DNA from: Methanoculleus taiwanensis
Lineage (GTDB): Archaea; Halobacteriota; Methanomicrobia; Methanomicrobiales; Methanoculleaceae
Reading direction: 5' to 3'
DNA length: 64,000 nt
NCBI RefSeq assembly: GCF_004102725.1
Contig: NZ_LHQS01000002.1
Coordinates: 1,045,984 to 1,109,983 of the forward strand
Positions within the stretch are counted from its first letter, which is position 1; the number at the start of each line of letters is the position of its first letter. The position numbers were made by a program, and so were the translations under genes. Positions 1 to 9,223 of this stretch are shown here, piece after piece. The notes under the pieces were generated by a model. It saw nothing but the letters and a program-made list of their open reading frames with translations. It was not told the origin of the DNA and made no database searches.

Positions 1-185
1 CGATCCTCGGCGACCATATCCGCCAGCCGCTCCAGGTGATCCTCGGCATTGCGGATATCATCGGTGACGAGAAGAGCGAGATCCTTGCCCAGCAGGTACG
101 GAGGATCAACAATATCATCAGGCAGCTCGACCAGGGCTGGATCGAGTCACGAAAGGTGCAGGAGTTTCTTCGGCGGTGCGGCTGA
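1..185 (+). CDS. C-terminal end of PAS/histidine-kinase-like sensor (partial)
   Basis: An open frame enters from the left edge and stops with TGA at 183-185; about 60 residues are visible. They contain LGDHIRQPLQVILGIA, an H-box-like dimerisation helix, then a second helix ending in LDQGWIESRKVQEFLRR. The same C-terminal module closes the PAS protein at 1889-2938 (LGDHIRNPL, LDRGWVES). No ATP-binding domain follows, so this looks like another PAS sensor that ends after the DHp-like helices. The N-terminal part, and therefore the signal sensed, is outside the window. Confidence 0.7.
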   Translation, partial: ILGDHIRQPLQVILGIADIIGDEKSEILAQQVRRINNIIRQLDQGWIESRKVQEFLRRCG

Positions 186-237
186 CGGCCGGGGGTCTGC
201 ACGGCCGATCTCCGGGAGGCTATCCGTCGACAACAAT

Positions 238-245
238 CTATAAAT
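238..245 (+). promoter_or_regulatory. TATA box for the gene at 271
   Basis: CTATAAAT is centred about 29 bases before the ATG at 271. Archaeal TATA boxes sit about 25-30 bases upstream of the transcription start, so the transcript would begin at or next to the start codon. No Shine-Dalgarno sequence is seen, which fits a leaderless message. Confidence 0.5.
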
Positions 246-270
246 CGTTTCCCGCAAATCACCTGCCCGT

Positions 271-630
271 ATGGCGACCCGGAGACAGATCGAGGCTACG
301 CGTGAGAACCTGAAGCGAGCACAGGATTCCCTGCACGAGATGAATCACTGCGAGAATGCTCCCGGCGAACCGACCTGCAGCACGGAGGTGGATCGCCCGC
401 GGAGTGACCGGTTCCGGGCGCAGGCGCGGCTCTCCGTGGCGGAGCCGGAGCGGCTCACGTCGGCGCAGCGGGAGGCACGGCGCGAGAATATCAAGAAGGC
501 TCAGAGAGCCCGCAGTTATGAATCCTGGACGAAGAAGGAGCTCTACGAGCGGGCGACGGAGCTCGGTATCGCCGGCCGCTCGCAGATGGCGAAAGGCGAG
601 CTGATCGTGGCGCTGCGGGCGAGACAGTAG
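271..630 (+). CDS. Small basic protein with Rho-N/SAP-like C-terminal domain
   Basis: A 119-residue, highly charged protein. The last 40 residues (SYESWTKKELYERATELGI, then a short loop and a final helix) match the helix-extended-loop-helix pattern of Rho N-terminal or SAP-like nucleic-acid-binding domains. An internal duplication is visible: TRENLKRAQ near residue 11 and RRENIKKAQRAR near residue 72. The middle (residues 25-60) looks disordered. A DNA- or RNA-associated role is inferred from the domain only; no partner is evident nearby. Confidence 0.65.
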   Translation: MATRRQIEATRENLKRAQDSLHEMNHCENAPGEPTCSTEVDRPRSDRFRAQARLSVAEPERLTSAQREARRENIKKAQRARSYESWTKKELYERATELGIAGRSQMAKGELIVALRARQ

Positions 631-678
631 CGCTGCCGTTCCGGGTCTCGAACCGCCCGTATCCCCGGGGAGTCGGGT

Positions 679-1317
679 CTATCGATTTTTTCTGAAGAGT
701 GCCTCAATCTCGACCCTCGGGTAGTCGTTCCCCCGGATCCGCATCTGCCACCGGTGGGTCTGCACCGAGACCGGAGTCAGCATGGAGAAGAGGGCGGCGG
801 TCTCTTCAGAGGTGAAGTAGTGGGTCAGAATGGCGTCGCCGCGGCGGTAGGTATGCTCCTCGACCTCTGTCCCCTTCCCGGCCCGCATATCCTCCGTCGA
901 AAAAGCCCGGAAGAAGAGGAGACCGCCGTCCCGCAGTACGCGGGAGGTCTCGGCAGCAATCCGCGCCCGGTCGTCTGCGAGCAGGTGGCCGGCGATATGG
1001 AAGAGGAATACGGCATCGAAGCTGCCGTCCCGGAGAGGGAGCGAGCGGGCGTCGGCGACGAGCAGGTGGATGCCGGTCGTTCCGAACCGGGCGTGGCTCA
1101 TCCGCACGGCGGTCGGCGAGATGTCGAGCGCCGTCACGCTCCAGCGCTTCTCCGCCATCGCCGCGAGTGTCTTGCCGTCCCCGCACCCGAGCTCGAGGAC
1201 ACACGAGCCCGGCGGCAGCTCCGGGAGGCGGCCGGTGACGCCGCCCCAGAGCCTGCCCCGGCGTGCGTAGTCGTTCTCCCACGAGGGAGGGGCTGTATCC
1301 ACGGATCCAGGTTGCAC
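679..1317 (-). CDS. Class I SAM-dependent methyltransferase
   Basis: A 212-residue protein with the Rossmann methyltransferase signature. Motif I is VLELGCGDGKTL (about residues 40-51), followed by the acidic residue in TALDIS that binds the SAM ribose, then ADARSLPLRDGSFDAVF (motifs II-III). It resembles the Methyltransf_11 group; the substrate cannot be told. The start is a GTG at 1317 and is uncertain, since another GTG lies five codons in. Its 5' end is about 10 bases from the stop of msrB, transcribed the same way, so co-transcription is likely. Confidence 0.8.
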   Translation of the reverse strand: MQPGSVDTAPPSWENDYARRGRLWGGVTGRLPELPPGSCVLELGCGDGKTLAAMAEKRWSVTALDISPTAVRMSHARFGTTGIHLLVADARSLPLRDGSFDAVFLFHIAGHLLADDRARIAAETSRVLRDGGLLFFRAFSTEDMRAGKGTEVEEHTYRRGDAILTHYFTSEETAALFSMLTPVSVQTHRWQMRIRGNDYPRVEIEALFRKNR

Positions 1318-1327
1318 CGGATCCGGG

Positions 1328-1807
1328 TTAAAGGGTTCGCGTATCGGGCACGAACTGCAGGGATGCCGAGTTCATGCAGTACCGTTTGTACGTCGGCGGC
1401 GGGCCGTCGTCGAAGACATGCCCGAGGTGGGCGTCGCATCGCCGGCAGAGCACCTCGGTCCGGGTCATGAAGAAGCTCCTGTCGGTCTCCGTGGCGACGT
1501 TCAGCTCGGAGACCGGCTTCGAGAAACTCGGCCACCCCGTCCCCGACTCGAACTTCGCCTCGGACGAAAAGAGGTCGGTCGAGCAGCAGACGCACTGGTA
1601 GAGCCCCTTCTCTTTGCAGTTCCAGTACTGTCCGGTGAACGCCGTCTCGGTGCCTGCCTGCCGGGCGACGTGGAACTGCTGCGGCGTGAGCAGTTCCCGC
1701 CACTCTTCCTCTGTCTTTCTTATCTTCTCGACCAGTTCCACCGAATCGGCCCTGGCATTGTAGATCCTGACGAGCTCCTGCTCCCCTGTGGATACCGTAT
1801 GGTTCAT
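1328..1807 (-). CDS. msrB: Peptide-methionine (R)-S-oxide reductase MsrB
   Basis: Reduces the R-epimer of methionine sulfoxide in proteins, repairing oxidative damage. The 159-residue product has the MsrB fold signatures: zinc ligands C72-x2-C75 and C121-x2-C124, the substrate motif SGTGWPSF (88-95), HLGHVFDDGPPPT (127-139), and catalytic Cys144 in RYCMNSASLQF. The ATG at 1807 is chosen because GGGAGG lies about 9 bases upstream; a longer frame to 1870 has no such site. It stands immediately upstream of the methyltransferase gene. Confidence 0.93.
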   Translation of the reverse strand: MNHTVSTGEQELVRIYNARADSVELVEKIRKTEEEWRELLTPQQFHVARQAGTETAFTGQYWNCKEKGLYQCVCCSTDLFSSEAKFESGTGWPSFSKPVSELNVATETDRSFFMTRTEVLCRRCDAHLGHVFDDGPPPTYKRYCMNSASLQFVPDTRTL

Positions 1808-1888
1808 CGTCCTGCCTCCCGTAACCGAAGCAGACCTGCCGAAGATATAAAGATATTCCTCCACCCGCACCGGGATGGCGGTGTTCCG

Positions 1889-2938
1889 TTACCGCTGGCC
1901 GTAGTGTTTCCGGAGGAACCGTCGCACCTTCTCGGACTCGACCCAGCCCCGGTCGAGCCGGTCGATGGTGCCGTTGATGAGCGCCGCCTGCTCGAGGATC
2001 TTCGCCGAGGCCGGTGTCTCCTCGATCCCGGCGAGGCCGACGATGACGGCGAGCGGGTTTCTGATATGATCCCCGAGCACGGCAAACTGCTCGATGTTCT
2101 GCTCGATCTGCTCGAAGGCCTTCTTCCGGATCTCTTCGGTGCGTTTCCGTTCGGATATATCCCGCGAGATGGAGAGAACGGTCGGGCGTCCCTGCAGGAG
2201 GAACCGGAGAGCGTTTATCTCAACGGGTATCCGCCTGCCGCCTTTCGTGACGTGCTCCATCTCAAAGAGGAGCTCGTCGGTCACCCTGAACTGTTTCAGC
2301 ACTGCCGAGATCTCCCCTATCCGTTCCGGTGGGGTGATATCGAGCGGCGAGAGGTTGAGCAGTTCGTCCCGGGTATACCCGAGCCTTCTTTCGGCGACCT
2401 CATTCACCTCGATGAACCGTACCGGCATGGAATCCGGCGAAAGCGTGAAAACGAGAACGGCGTCGCTGCCCTTGTTAAAGAGCATCCGGTACCGCTCTTC
2501 GCTCTCCGTAAGCCGCCGTTCGGTCGTCTTCCACCGCGTTATCTTCCGGTAGATATCGAGCCGGTGCTGCAGCATCGGGTAGATGTTGAGCGGCCGGCTG
2601 GTGTACTCGAGCCAGAACTCCCTCCCCTCCGGGGTGACGGCATGGAGTTCGAGGTTGTGGACGTTTCGCCGCTCCCGGTTCGAGGAGAGGACGGCGTCCG
2701 ATACCTCCTCCGGGCGCTCAAGTGTCGGGGCGACGACTGTCAGGAAGAACTCCTCGCCCTGCATCCCGGCGACCTCCCGGTCACGGAGTTCGAAAAACCT
2801 CCGCATCGCGGCATTCACCCATCTGATCCTTCCATCCTGCCCGACGAGGACGACGCCGTCCTCAAGTTCGTTCAGCACATGAAAGATGGTGAAGAGGAAG
2901 AACATCGACATATCCGTATTTTTCTCACCGTGCATCAT
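1889..2938 (-). CDS. Double-PAS sensor protein with DHp-like tail, no ATPase domain
   Basis: A 349-residue soluble protein with two PAS domains (about 20-135 and 150-265; the second ends SISRDISERKRTEE). It closes with a helical segment LGDHIRNPLAVIVGLAG resembling a histidine-kinase dimerisation helix. It then stops at LRKHYGQR without the N, G1 or G2 boxes of a HATPase domain. The C-terminal 65 residues match the partial gene at 1-185. The start at 2938 has GTGAT about 5 bases upstream. It may receive or relay phosphate, or act by dimerisation; the role is not known. Confidence 0.8.
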   Translation of the reverse strand: MMHGEKNTDMSMFFLFTIFHVLNELEDGVVLVGQDGRIRWVNAAMRRFFELRDREVAGMQGEEFFLTVVAPTLERPEEVSDAVLSSNRERRNVHNLELHAVTPEGREFWLEYTSRPLNIYPMLQHRLDIYRKITRWKTTERRLTESEERYRMLFNKGSDAVLVFTLSPDSMPVRFIEVNEVAERRLGYTRDELLNLSPLDITPPERIGEISAVLKQFRVTDELLFEMEHVTKGGRRIPVEINALRFLLQGRPTVLSISRDISERKRTEEIRKKAFEQIEQNIEQFAVLGDHIRNPLAVIVGLAGIEETPASAKILEQAALINGTIDRLDRGWVESEKVRRFLRKHYGQR

Positions 2939-3208
2939 ACTGAATCACTCTTAATCCCGTCCGGTATTCGTATCGGCGCCTTCTGATGAGCGATTCGACC
3001 GTTCCCGGTTCTCTGTCGGCCGGGAGGCTGATCGCTGCAGATGGAAGTACATTTCCATGTTTGGAATATAATCATTGTGATAACGATCCGCTCTCCCACT
3101 GCCCCGTTCCCGGTTTGTACCGGTTACGGCCTGCCCCGTGGGGCGTCCGGCCGGTCCCGGGCGATCAATTCGGATCGGTTAAATCCTGTCCCTCCCCTGA
3201 GAAGAGTG

Positions 3209-3646
3209 ATGAGAAAGATCGGCATGGCATCCCTCCTCCTGGTATTCTGTCTTGCGATCATCCCCGGGTGCACGACGCAGCCTGACGGGGCGAGCGCTCC
3301 TCTGGTGATACCCGTCGAGACCCAGAGCCCGGCAGCGGAACTCTCGGGAGCTCCGCACCCCTCGTTCGACCATTCGGTCGTGAGCCTGCAGAAGCACTAC
3401 CGGGCCGACGGCTCCTGCTACTGGGTGGCCACGGCAACCATCACCAATACCGCCGATGTCGCCGGAAACGGCGTTGTCATCCGGTTTAAACTGGTGGACG
3501 ATGAGAGCGGCGGCATCCGCTCGACCGGAACCGAGTTCGTCTCCCGGTTCGGTGCGGGGGATACCAAACGGTTCACCCGGGAACTGAACGGCGAGGGCGA
3601 CAGATCCTACCGCCTCGAGCTGGAGACGCTCTACGACATCTCCTGA
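3209..3646 (+). CDS. Secreted lipoprotein of unknown function
   Basis: A 145-residue protein with a lipoprotein signal: MRKIG, a hydrophobic stretch, then a lipobox ending IIPGC at about Cys21. The mature part begins with a Ser/Pro/Thr-rich linker and continues as a beta-rich domain (HYRADGSCYWVATATITNT...GDTKRFTREL) resembling small Ig-like FxLYD/DUF3426-type modules. The ATG at 3209 was chosen because the signal peptide begins there; the frame upstream of it has no signal. No enzymatic motif is seen. Confidence 0.7.
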   Translation: MRKIGMASLLLVFCLAIIPGCTTQPDGASAPLVIPVETQSPAAELSGAPHPSFDHSVVSLQKHYRADGSCYWVATATITNTADVAGNGVVIRFKLVDDESGGIRSTGTEFVSRFGAGDTKRFTRELNGEGDRSYRLELETLYDIS

Positions 3647-3713
3647 CCCGGCCGGTGCGGCGGCAGACGAGAAGGATTATTGCGGTGTACGCCGGAGTAG
3701 CGGGAGAAGACGT

Positions 3714-4409
3714 ATGAGAATACTCGGGATTAACGGGAGCCCGCGCGGGTCGAAGAGCCAGACACTCCGGCTGCTCAACGCGGTGCTCGACGGCGCCCGC
3801 TCGGCCGGGGCGGAGGTCGACTACGTGGATGTCTGCAAACTCCGGATCGAGTACTGCAACGGGTGCACCGTCTGCTACGAGCGCGGCGAGTGTGTCCGGA
3901 AAGACGATTTTTCCGGGTTATACCGGAAGATGCTCGAGAGTGACGGCATCGTCTTTGCCTCCCCGAACTACATCAACTCCGTCACGGGGCAGATAAAGAC
4001 GCTCCTCGACCGGATGGCGGATGCCATCCACTGCCAGATGTTCACCGGCAAGTACGGGTGCGCCGTCTCCACCGCCGGGGGCTCCGGGGCGGACGAGGTC
4101 GCCGACTACTTAAACAGTGTCCTGCAGATCCTCGGGGCGAACACGGTCGGCAAAGTCGGTGTCGTCCTCGGGCCCGACCCGGAGGCGATCATCCCTGCGG
4201 AGCGGCATGCCTACGAGCTCGGGAAGACCCTTGCGGGTGCTATTCTGAACCGGACAACCTACCCTGAGCAGGAGGAACTGCACGCGGCGATGACCGACCG
4301 GATGCGGCGTCTCGTCATCGCGAACAAAGACCGCTGGCACCATGAGTACGAGCACTGGAGCAGGATCGGCACGGTGCCCGAGCGGCTCGAAGAGGGAAGG
4401 CCGGAATAA
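3714..4409 (+). CDS. Iron-sulfur flavoprotein (NADPH-dependent FMN reductase family)
   Basis: A 231-residue flavodoxin-fold protein. The FMN phosphate loop GINGSPRGSKSQT is at residues 5-17. The compact cluster motif C-x2-C-x2-C-x5-C (CNGCTVCYERGEC) is the spacing typical of archaeal iron-sulfur flavoproteins, which carry a [4Fe-4S] cluster and FMN and transfer electrons between ferredoxin and small oxidants. SPNYINSVTGQIKTLLDR is the second flavin loop. It is one of four such genes in the window (also 18176, 20157 and 34714). Confidence 0.88.
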   Translation: MRILGINGSPRGSKSQTLRLLNAVLDGARSAGAEVDYVDVCKLRIEYCNGCTVCYERGECVRKDDFSGLYRKMLESDGIVFASPNYINSVTGQIKTLLDRMADAIHCQMFTGKYGCAVSTAGGSGADEVADYLNSVLQILGANTVGKVGVVLGPDPEAIIPAERHAYELGKTLAGAILNRTTYPEQEELHAAMTDRMRRLVIANKDRWHHEYEHWSRIGTVPERLEEGRPE

Positions 4410-4424
4410 CTTTCTCTCCCGTGT

Positions 4425-7400
4425 TTATGCCTCCGTCTCCCGGAGGATGCGCCGGATCGTCTCTGCGAGCTCCGGTTCTGCGGTGGCGAGACTCTCGGTG
4501 AGACGGCCGCGTGCCGTCTCGCCCATCTCTATCAGTGCCCGTTCCGCACGCCGCCTGACGGCGAAATGGTCGTCCCGGAGCGCACGGAGGAGCGGCGCTA
4601 CCGCGTCCGTCCCCCCGATACGGGTGATCGTCTTCACGGCGCTTATCCGGACATCGGCCGAGAGGTTGTTGAGTTCCTGTGCGAGTGTTTCGATGGCGAC
4701 CGCCCCCATCCGCTCGACCTCGGCCCAGCGCTCTCTCGCTATCAGGTAGTAAACCTGCTCCGCTTCGTTCCCTGGTGTCCAGCCGAGGCTTTCGAGTGCT
4801 TCCGCAACGCCGAGCTTCAGCTCCCGGTCGCCGTGCCTGAGGGCGTCGAGGAGATGGTCTTGCACAAGTCCCCCCGGATCTTTCAGCGCCTCGAGCGCGG
4901 CATGGCGGACGCGGTCGTCGACGTCGTTGAGCGCCTGGAGCAGGGGTTCGATGGCGCGCCTGTCACCGATATACCCGAGAGACCGCGCCGCGGCGATCTG
5001 AACGGCCTCGTCGCGGTCGCGGAGAGCGAGCGTGAGGGGTTCGATGGCCATCTTCTTTCCCATATACCCGAGCGCCTCGGCTATGACCGCCCTGACCTCG
5101 GCGTCGCGTTCGCGGTGCAGTCCGGCGATGAGCGTCTCAATTGACCGATCGTTTCCGATCTTTCCAAGATTCCGCGCTGCAACGATCCGTATTCTGCCGT
5201 CGTCGTCCGCAAGAGCATTCATGAGCGGTTCGACGGCGACCTCGCGCATCTCCCCGAGAACGCCGGCAGCGGCCGTCTGGATCTCGGGGTCTTCATCCCT
5301 GAGCGCCCGGATCAGGCCTTCTGCGGCGGGTCTGCCCATCATAATCAGCCGGGTTGCCGCCCCGAGCTGGGACGTCCAGGTCTTCTCCCGAAGACCCCGG
5401 ATGAGATTTGCGATCTCCTGCTGCCCGTGTTCACTGAACGCCTTTGCGTCCTCCTCGCTAATGCTCTTTTTCTTCTTCTTCTTCTTCTTCTTCGATTCCG
5501 CGGACGCCGCCTCGACCTGCTCCCCGAGCGCTCTCCTCCAGACATCGAGGACGTCGCGTCTCTTCAGCGCCTGCGAGGCCTTCTCTCGCACATCGGGATC
5601 GTCGTCGTGCAGGGCGCCGAGCAGCGCTTCCGTCGCCCGGTCATCGGCGATCTTCCAGAGTGCATCGATCGCCGCGAGCCGTTCGATCTTCAAGCCGCCC
5701 CTGAGCACCAGCGAGAGTGCGGCGGCGGCCGGTGCGCCGATATCGCCGAGCGCCTGGGCAGCGCTCCAGCGCACCTCCGGCCCCGGGTCACTCAGCCGTT
5801 CGATCAGCGCTGGGACTGCCCGCGGATCTTTCATGCTCCCGAGTGCTCGTGCGGCGGCGACCCTGACTATCGCTGCCGGATCGGTTAGAGCCGCGAGGAG
5901 GGCTTCGAGTGCCCCATCCCCGATCGCTGCGAGGGCATCCGCGGCCGCGTGCCTGACGCCGACGTACGGATCGCTGCAGAGGTTTATAAGCGGCCTGACC
6001 GCCCTTCTATCGCGGAGCCGGCCGAGCGCTGCTGCTCCGGCGATCCGGACGTCCTGGTCGGTGTCCGTGAGTACTCCGATGAGCGGCTCGACGGCTCGCG
6101 TCCCTCCCATATCCCCGAGCGCCTCCGCGGCAGCGATCCGGACGACGTAACTCTTGTCCCGGAGCGCACCGATAAGGGCGTCGACTGCCGCATCCCCCAT
6201 CCCTCGCAATGCTTCGATCGCAGCAGCCCTGACCTCTTCGCTGCCGTCCTGCAGTGCCTTGAGGTAGCGCTCAAGAGGGGTGAGCGCAGCCTCGCTCTCT
6301 TCTCTCTCCGGAGTTTCTCGTGGCTGCACCGGATCCGGGAGATCGAAGGTGGTGAGCATCTCTTCTTTCTCGTCCCCCTGGACGAGCGATGCATCCTCGT
6401 CGTCGGGGAGCGCGTCGAAGATCTCCTCTTCAAACTCCGGCGGCAGCAGGTGATCCAGGGATAGTGCCGGTGCCTGTTCCACAGCTGCTTCCCGGAGTTC
6501 CTCTTTCGCCTTCGTCCATGCCTGCATCGCCCGCCGGTTCTCTTCGATCAGTTGTGAAAGGCTGACTTCGGGTTTCTGTGGCTGAACCGGAGATGCGCTG
6601 TCCGGCGGTGACGGCTGCTCCGGACTTGCGGACGTTGGTCTCTCGGCACCGGATTTCTTTGTCTGGAAGGTCGGTCTTCCGAACCGCTCTTCGAACCGCT
6701 TCTGGACGCCGAGCCCCTCTTTGAGCTCGCGGTCGTACCTGTCCGACCGCTCGACGACCGGCCGGGCACGCGCTTCCGCTTCGTTCCACTGCCTGATGAC
6801 CGCAACAGCGCGGACTGCCGCCTTCGCGAGGACGGGGTCTTTGCTCCTGCATCCGCGGGCGAGCGCCTCGAGCGCCGGTGATCCGATCTTTTTAAGCGCC
6901 TCAGTCGCCCCGGACCGCACACCGGAGTGATCTTCCTTCAGTGCATGGATCAGTGGATCAATGGCCGGTCGCCCCATCCCGACGAGCGCGTTCCACTGCT
7001 CCTTCGCTATCAGGTACTGGACCTTCTGGAGTACGCTCTCCGGTTTCCAGCCCAGCCTGTCGAGTGCCCAGGCCGCTTCCATCCGCACCTGGTGGCAGTC
7101 CTTCTCAAGGGTCTTAAGAAGAGGAGGTCGCGCCCGGGGGTCGCGGATCTCCCCGAGCGCCTCTATCACCGCGGTTCGCACGAGGATGTCCGGATCGTCG
7201 AGCGCCCGTACCAGCGCCGGGATCGCCGGAGCCTCGCTGAGCTTCCCGAGAGCTCGTGCCGAATCTCTTCTGACCCGGGGGTCTTTGTCGGCGAGCCCCC
7301 GGATGAGGACCGGAGCTGCCCCCCTCTTGAGTTTGACGAGTTCGCCGTAGTCACCCCGAAGAAAGTGATAGGTTGCCGTATCGTCCTGCTCGGACGGCTT

Positions 7401-7901
7401 CCACTTCAGGCGTGCAAGCGAACGGGCTGCCGCACGGGCCACCCGGGTATCGGAATCGCCGAGTGCCTCCCGCAGCGGCGGGATTCCCTGCGGACTCATC
7501 CCCGAGAGAGCGATCGCCGCTCCCTGCCGTATCGCCGGCCGGGTATGGTGAAGTGCCGGAATAAACGTATCGAGAGCGGCTGTTCCCACCCCGGCCAGTG
7601 CATCGGCCATGGTCTCCTGCGCATCCTCCGGGATCTGAATGAGAAGAGCAAGGAGCAGTGGAAATACAGGCGCACCGGCGGCTATGAGCCCCTCCGAGAT
7701 CCACCGGCGATCGGCCTGACCGCTCCGTTCAAGCCTTGCGACCAGCACGGGAACGGCGGCTGCACCGAGGCTGTAGAGTGCGACTGCGGCCTCTCTCCGA
7801 ATAGCCTCGTCCCTGGACGCCAGCACCTCTATCAGGCCGTCGATATCCTTCTGCTCTTTTAATTGTCCGATATTCGGCCTGAATCTATCGAAGATTGCCA
7901 T
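4425..7901 (-). CDS. Giant HEAT/PBS-repeat scaffold protein
   Basis: A 1158-residue protein made almost wholly of about 31-residue HEAT repeats of the PBS-lyase type (pattern D..VR..AA.ALG.IGD..A...L...L). Three blocks are visible: about residues 15-375, 535-765 and 820-1155. Between blocks 1 and 2 lies a Pro/Glu-rich acidic linker; between 2 and 3 a run of ten lysines is coded by an AAG/GAA-type triplet tract near 5465-5492. A module with LxWxP followed about 10 residues later by Y(H/Y)LI or FL and a Trp or Gly-Asp occurs three times, near residues 165, 280 and 1055. No signal peptide or membrane segment is seen. It is probably a cytoplasmic protein-interaction scaffold; partners are unknown. 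Confidence 0.88.
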   Translation of the reverse strand: MAIFDRFRPNIGQLKEQKDIDGLIEVLASRDEAIRREAAVALYSLGAAAVPVLVARLERSGQADRRWISEGLIAAGAPVFPLLLALLIQIPEDAQETMADALAGVGTAALDTFIPALHHTRPAIRQGAAIALSGMSPQGIPPLREALGDSDTRVARAAARSLARLKWKPSEQDDTATYHFLRGDYGELVKLKRGAAPVLIRGLADKDPRVRRDSARALGKLSEAPAIPALVRALDDPDILVRTAVIEALGEIRDPRARPPLLKTLEKDCHQVRMEAAWALDRLGWKPESVLQKVQYLIAKEQWNALVGMGRPAIDPLIHALKEDHSGVRSGATEALKKIGSPALEALARGCRSKDPVLAKAAVRAVAVIRQWNEAEARARPVVERSDRYDRELKEGLGVQKRFEERFGRPTFQTKKSGAERPTSASPEQPSPPDSASPVQPQKPEVSLSQLIEENRRAMQAWTKAKEELREAAVEQAPALSLDHLLPPEFEEEIFDALPDDEDASLVQGDEKEEMLTTFDLPDPVQPRETPEREESEAALTPLERYLKALQDGSEEVRAAAIEALRGMGDAAVDALIGALRDKSYVVRIAAAEALGDMGGTRAVEPLIGVLTDTDQDVRIAGAAALGRLRDRRAVRPLINLCSDPYVGVRHAAADALAAIGDGALEALLAALTDPAAIVRVAAARALGSMKDPRAVPALIERLSDPGPEVRWSAAQALGDIGAPAAAALSLVLRGGLKIERLAAIDALWKIADDRATEALLGALHDDDPDVREKASQALKRRDVLDVWRRALGEQVEAASAESKKKKKKKKKSISEEDAKAFSEHGQQEIANLIRGLREKTWTSQLGAATRLIMMGRPAAEGLIRALRDEDPEIQTAAAGVLGEMREVAVEPLMNALADDDGRIRIVAARNLGKIGNDRSIETLIAGLHRERDAEVRAVIAEALGYMGKKMAIEPLTLALRDRDEAVQIAAARSLGYIGDRRAIEPLLQALNDVDDRVRHAALEALKDPGGLVQDHLLDALRHGDRELKLGVAEALESLGWTPGNEAEQVYYLIARERWAEVERMGAVAIETLAQELNNLSADVRISAVKTITRIGGTDAVAPLLRALRDDHFAVRRRAERALIEMGETARGRLTESLATAEPELAETIRRILRETEA

Positions 7902-8126
7902 GGTCGGTACACATCGTCCTGCCGCTCCGAAAACCCGAAAGAGTAGCTGGGTTCTTTAATGGGTGAATCCCGGCAGATATAGGTGTTAGTTTCTCCTGCA
8001 GAGCCATAAATGTTCCATTCCGTCGTCGGCGTTCCTTCCGGGTGCGGCTCTTCCAGCGCTCTGTTCCTGCCGTGAAGCGGGGCGATGCCAATCTTTATCG
8101 CAGAGAAGGGAGGTATACCGACACTT

Positions 8127-9191
8127 ATGGTGGCGCTTGATATTACCCGGCTCCCTGCTATCGTGCATACGCTCACTCCCGAAAAGGCTGCACTCTTTGG
8201 ACGGATATACTCCTACTACAGCGAGACGGGGCGGCTCGTCCTCCCCGAGCAGATGCAGGACTGGGTGCATGAGAAGTACGGCGAGATCGAACGCCAGCAG
8301 ATCGTCCGCGTGATCAATATCCGGACGAACGAGAGCACGCTCTACAACTCCGTCAGGGCACGGCGGCCGGTCATAACGGTGCGGGAGGATGAGGCTCTTG
8401 CGCTGCCCGGGTCGGGGAACGGCGGGCCGTTCGCCGTCCCGCTCACAGAGACTCCTGAGGATACGTTCGGCAGGATCCACGGCGACCACTGGGTGACGGC
8501 GAGCAACATCGCCAAGTACGACTACCTCCACGCTCTCATCATCGCGCGGGACGACGAACCGTTCACGACCGATGAAGCCCGGATCCTCGATCTCCTCAAC
8601 GTCGCCGTCCGCTGGTGCCAGGAGGCGAACCGGGTTAATCCTGCGGCCGTGTATCCGTTCCTCCTCTGGAACGTGCTCTGGCGGGCGGGAGCAAGCGTTC
8701 TGCACTGTCACGCACAGATACTCCTCACGCACACACCCTACAGTGCTCCTGCCTGGATGGCGCGGGTGCGTGACGATTACCGGCGTGACTACGGGAGCGA
8801 GTACTACGAAGACCTCTTTGCCGTCCATACCGAACTCGGTCTCGGCCTCACGTTCGGCGGCGCATCGGTGATGGCGCACCTCACTCCGAAGAAAGAGCAT
8901 GAGGTGGTTCTGTTTGCAAAGACGCCGCACAGACTCGCCCCGGCGCTCTCGAGAGTCCTGCTCTGCTATCAGCGGATGGGTATCCGGAGTTTCAACGTCG
9001 CCCTCTTTATGCCGCAACTTGAAGAAGGGGATTACTACGTTGCCCGTATCGTCGACCGGGGGGATATCGCCGCACGCACCTCCGATATCGGCGGCATGGA
9101 ACTGTATGCCGGAACGCCTATCGTCGCATCCGATCCGTTCCGGCTCATGGAGCATCTCTCGCTGGCGATGAGCCGGGGGCAGGAAGGGTAG
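8127..9191 (+). CDS. Galactose-1-phosphate uridylyltransferase-like protein (HIT superfamily)
   Basis: A 354-residue protein with a HIT-type active site, GASVLHCHAQI (about residues 188-198). In GalT enzymes the equivalent HPHGQ carries the nucleotidylated histidine. The N-terminal half is beta-rich and ends in a second conserved stretch, ASNIAKYDYLHALII. The Pro-to-Cys change in the motif and overall divergence mean the sugar and nucleotide are uncertain. The ATG at 8127 is preferred because GGGAGGT lies 13 bases before it; an ATG at 8085 would add 14 residues. It converges with a glycosyltransferase gene, so a shared role in sugar or glycogen metabolism is possible. Confidence 0.7.
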   Translation: MVALDITRLPAIVHTLTPEKAALFGRIYSYYSETGRLVLPEQMQDWVHEKYGEIERQQIVRVINIRTNESTLYNSVRARRPVITVREDEALALPGSGNGGPFAVPLTETPEDTFGRIHGDHWVTASNIAKYDYLHALIIARDDEPFTTDEARILDLLNVAVRWCQEANRVNPAAVYPFLLWNVLWRAGASVLHCHAQILLTHTPYSAPAWMARVRDDYRRDYGSEYYEDLFAVHTELGLGLTFGGASVMAHLTPKKEHEVVLFAKTPHRLAPALSRVLLCYQRMGIRSFNVALFMPQLEEGDYYVARIVDRGDIAARTSDIGGMELYAGTPIVASDPFRLMEHLSLAMSRGQEG

Positions 9192-9223
9192 GGACTCCTG
9201 CGGAGGTGGTTTTCTTCCGCCTT

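Noticed and set aside
1418-2986. A 522-codon open frame on the plus strand opposite msrB and the PAS gene
   Set aside because: It is antisense to two clear protein families; long antisense frames are common in this high-GC DNA. It has no domain pattern.
5465-5492. Microsatellite as a phase-variation switch
   Set aside because: The repeat unit is three bases, so length changes would alter the lysine number but not the frame.
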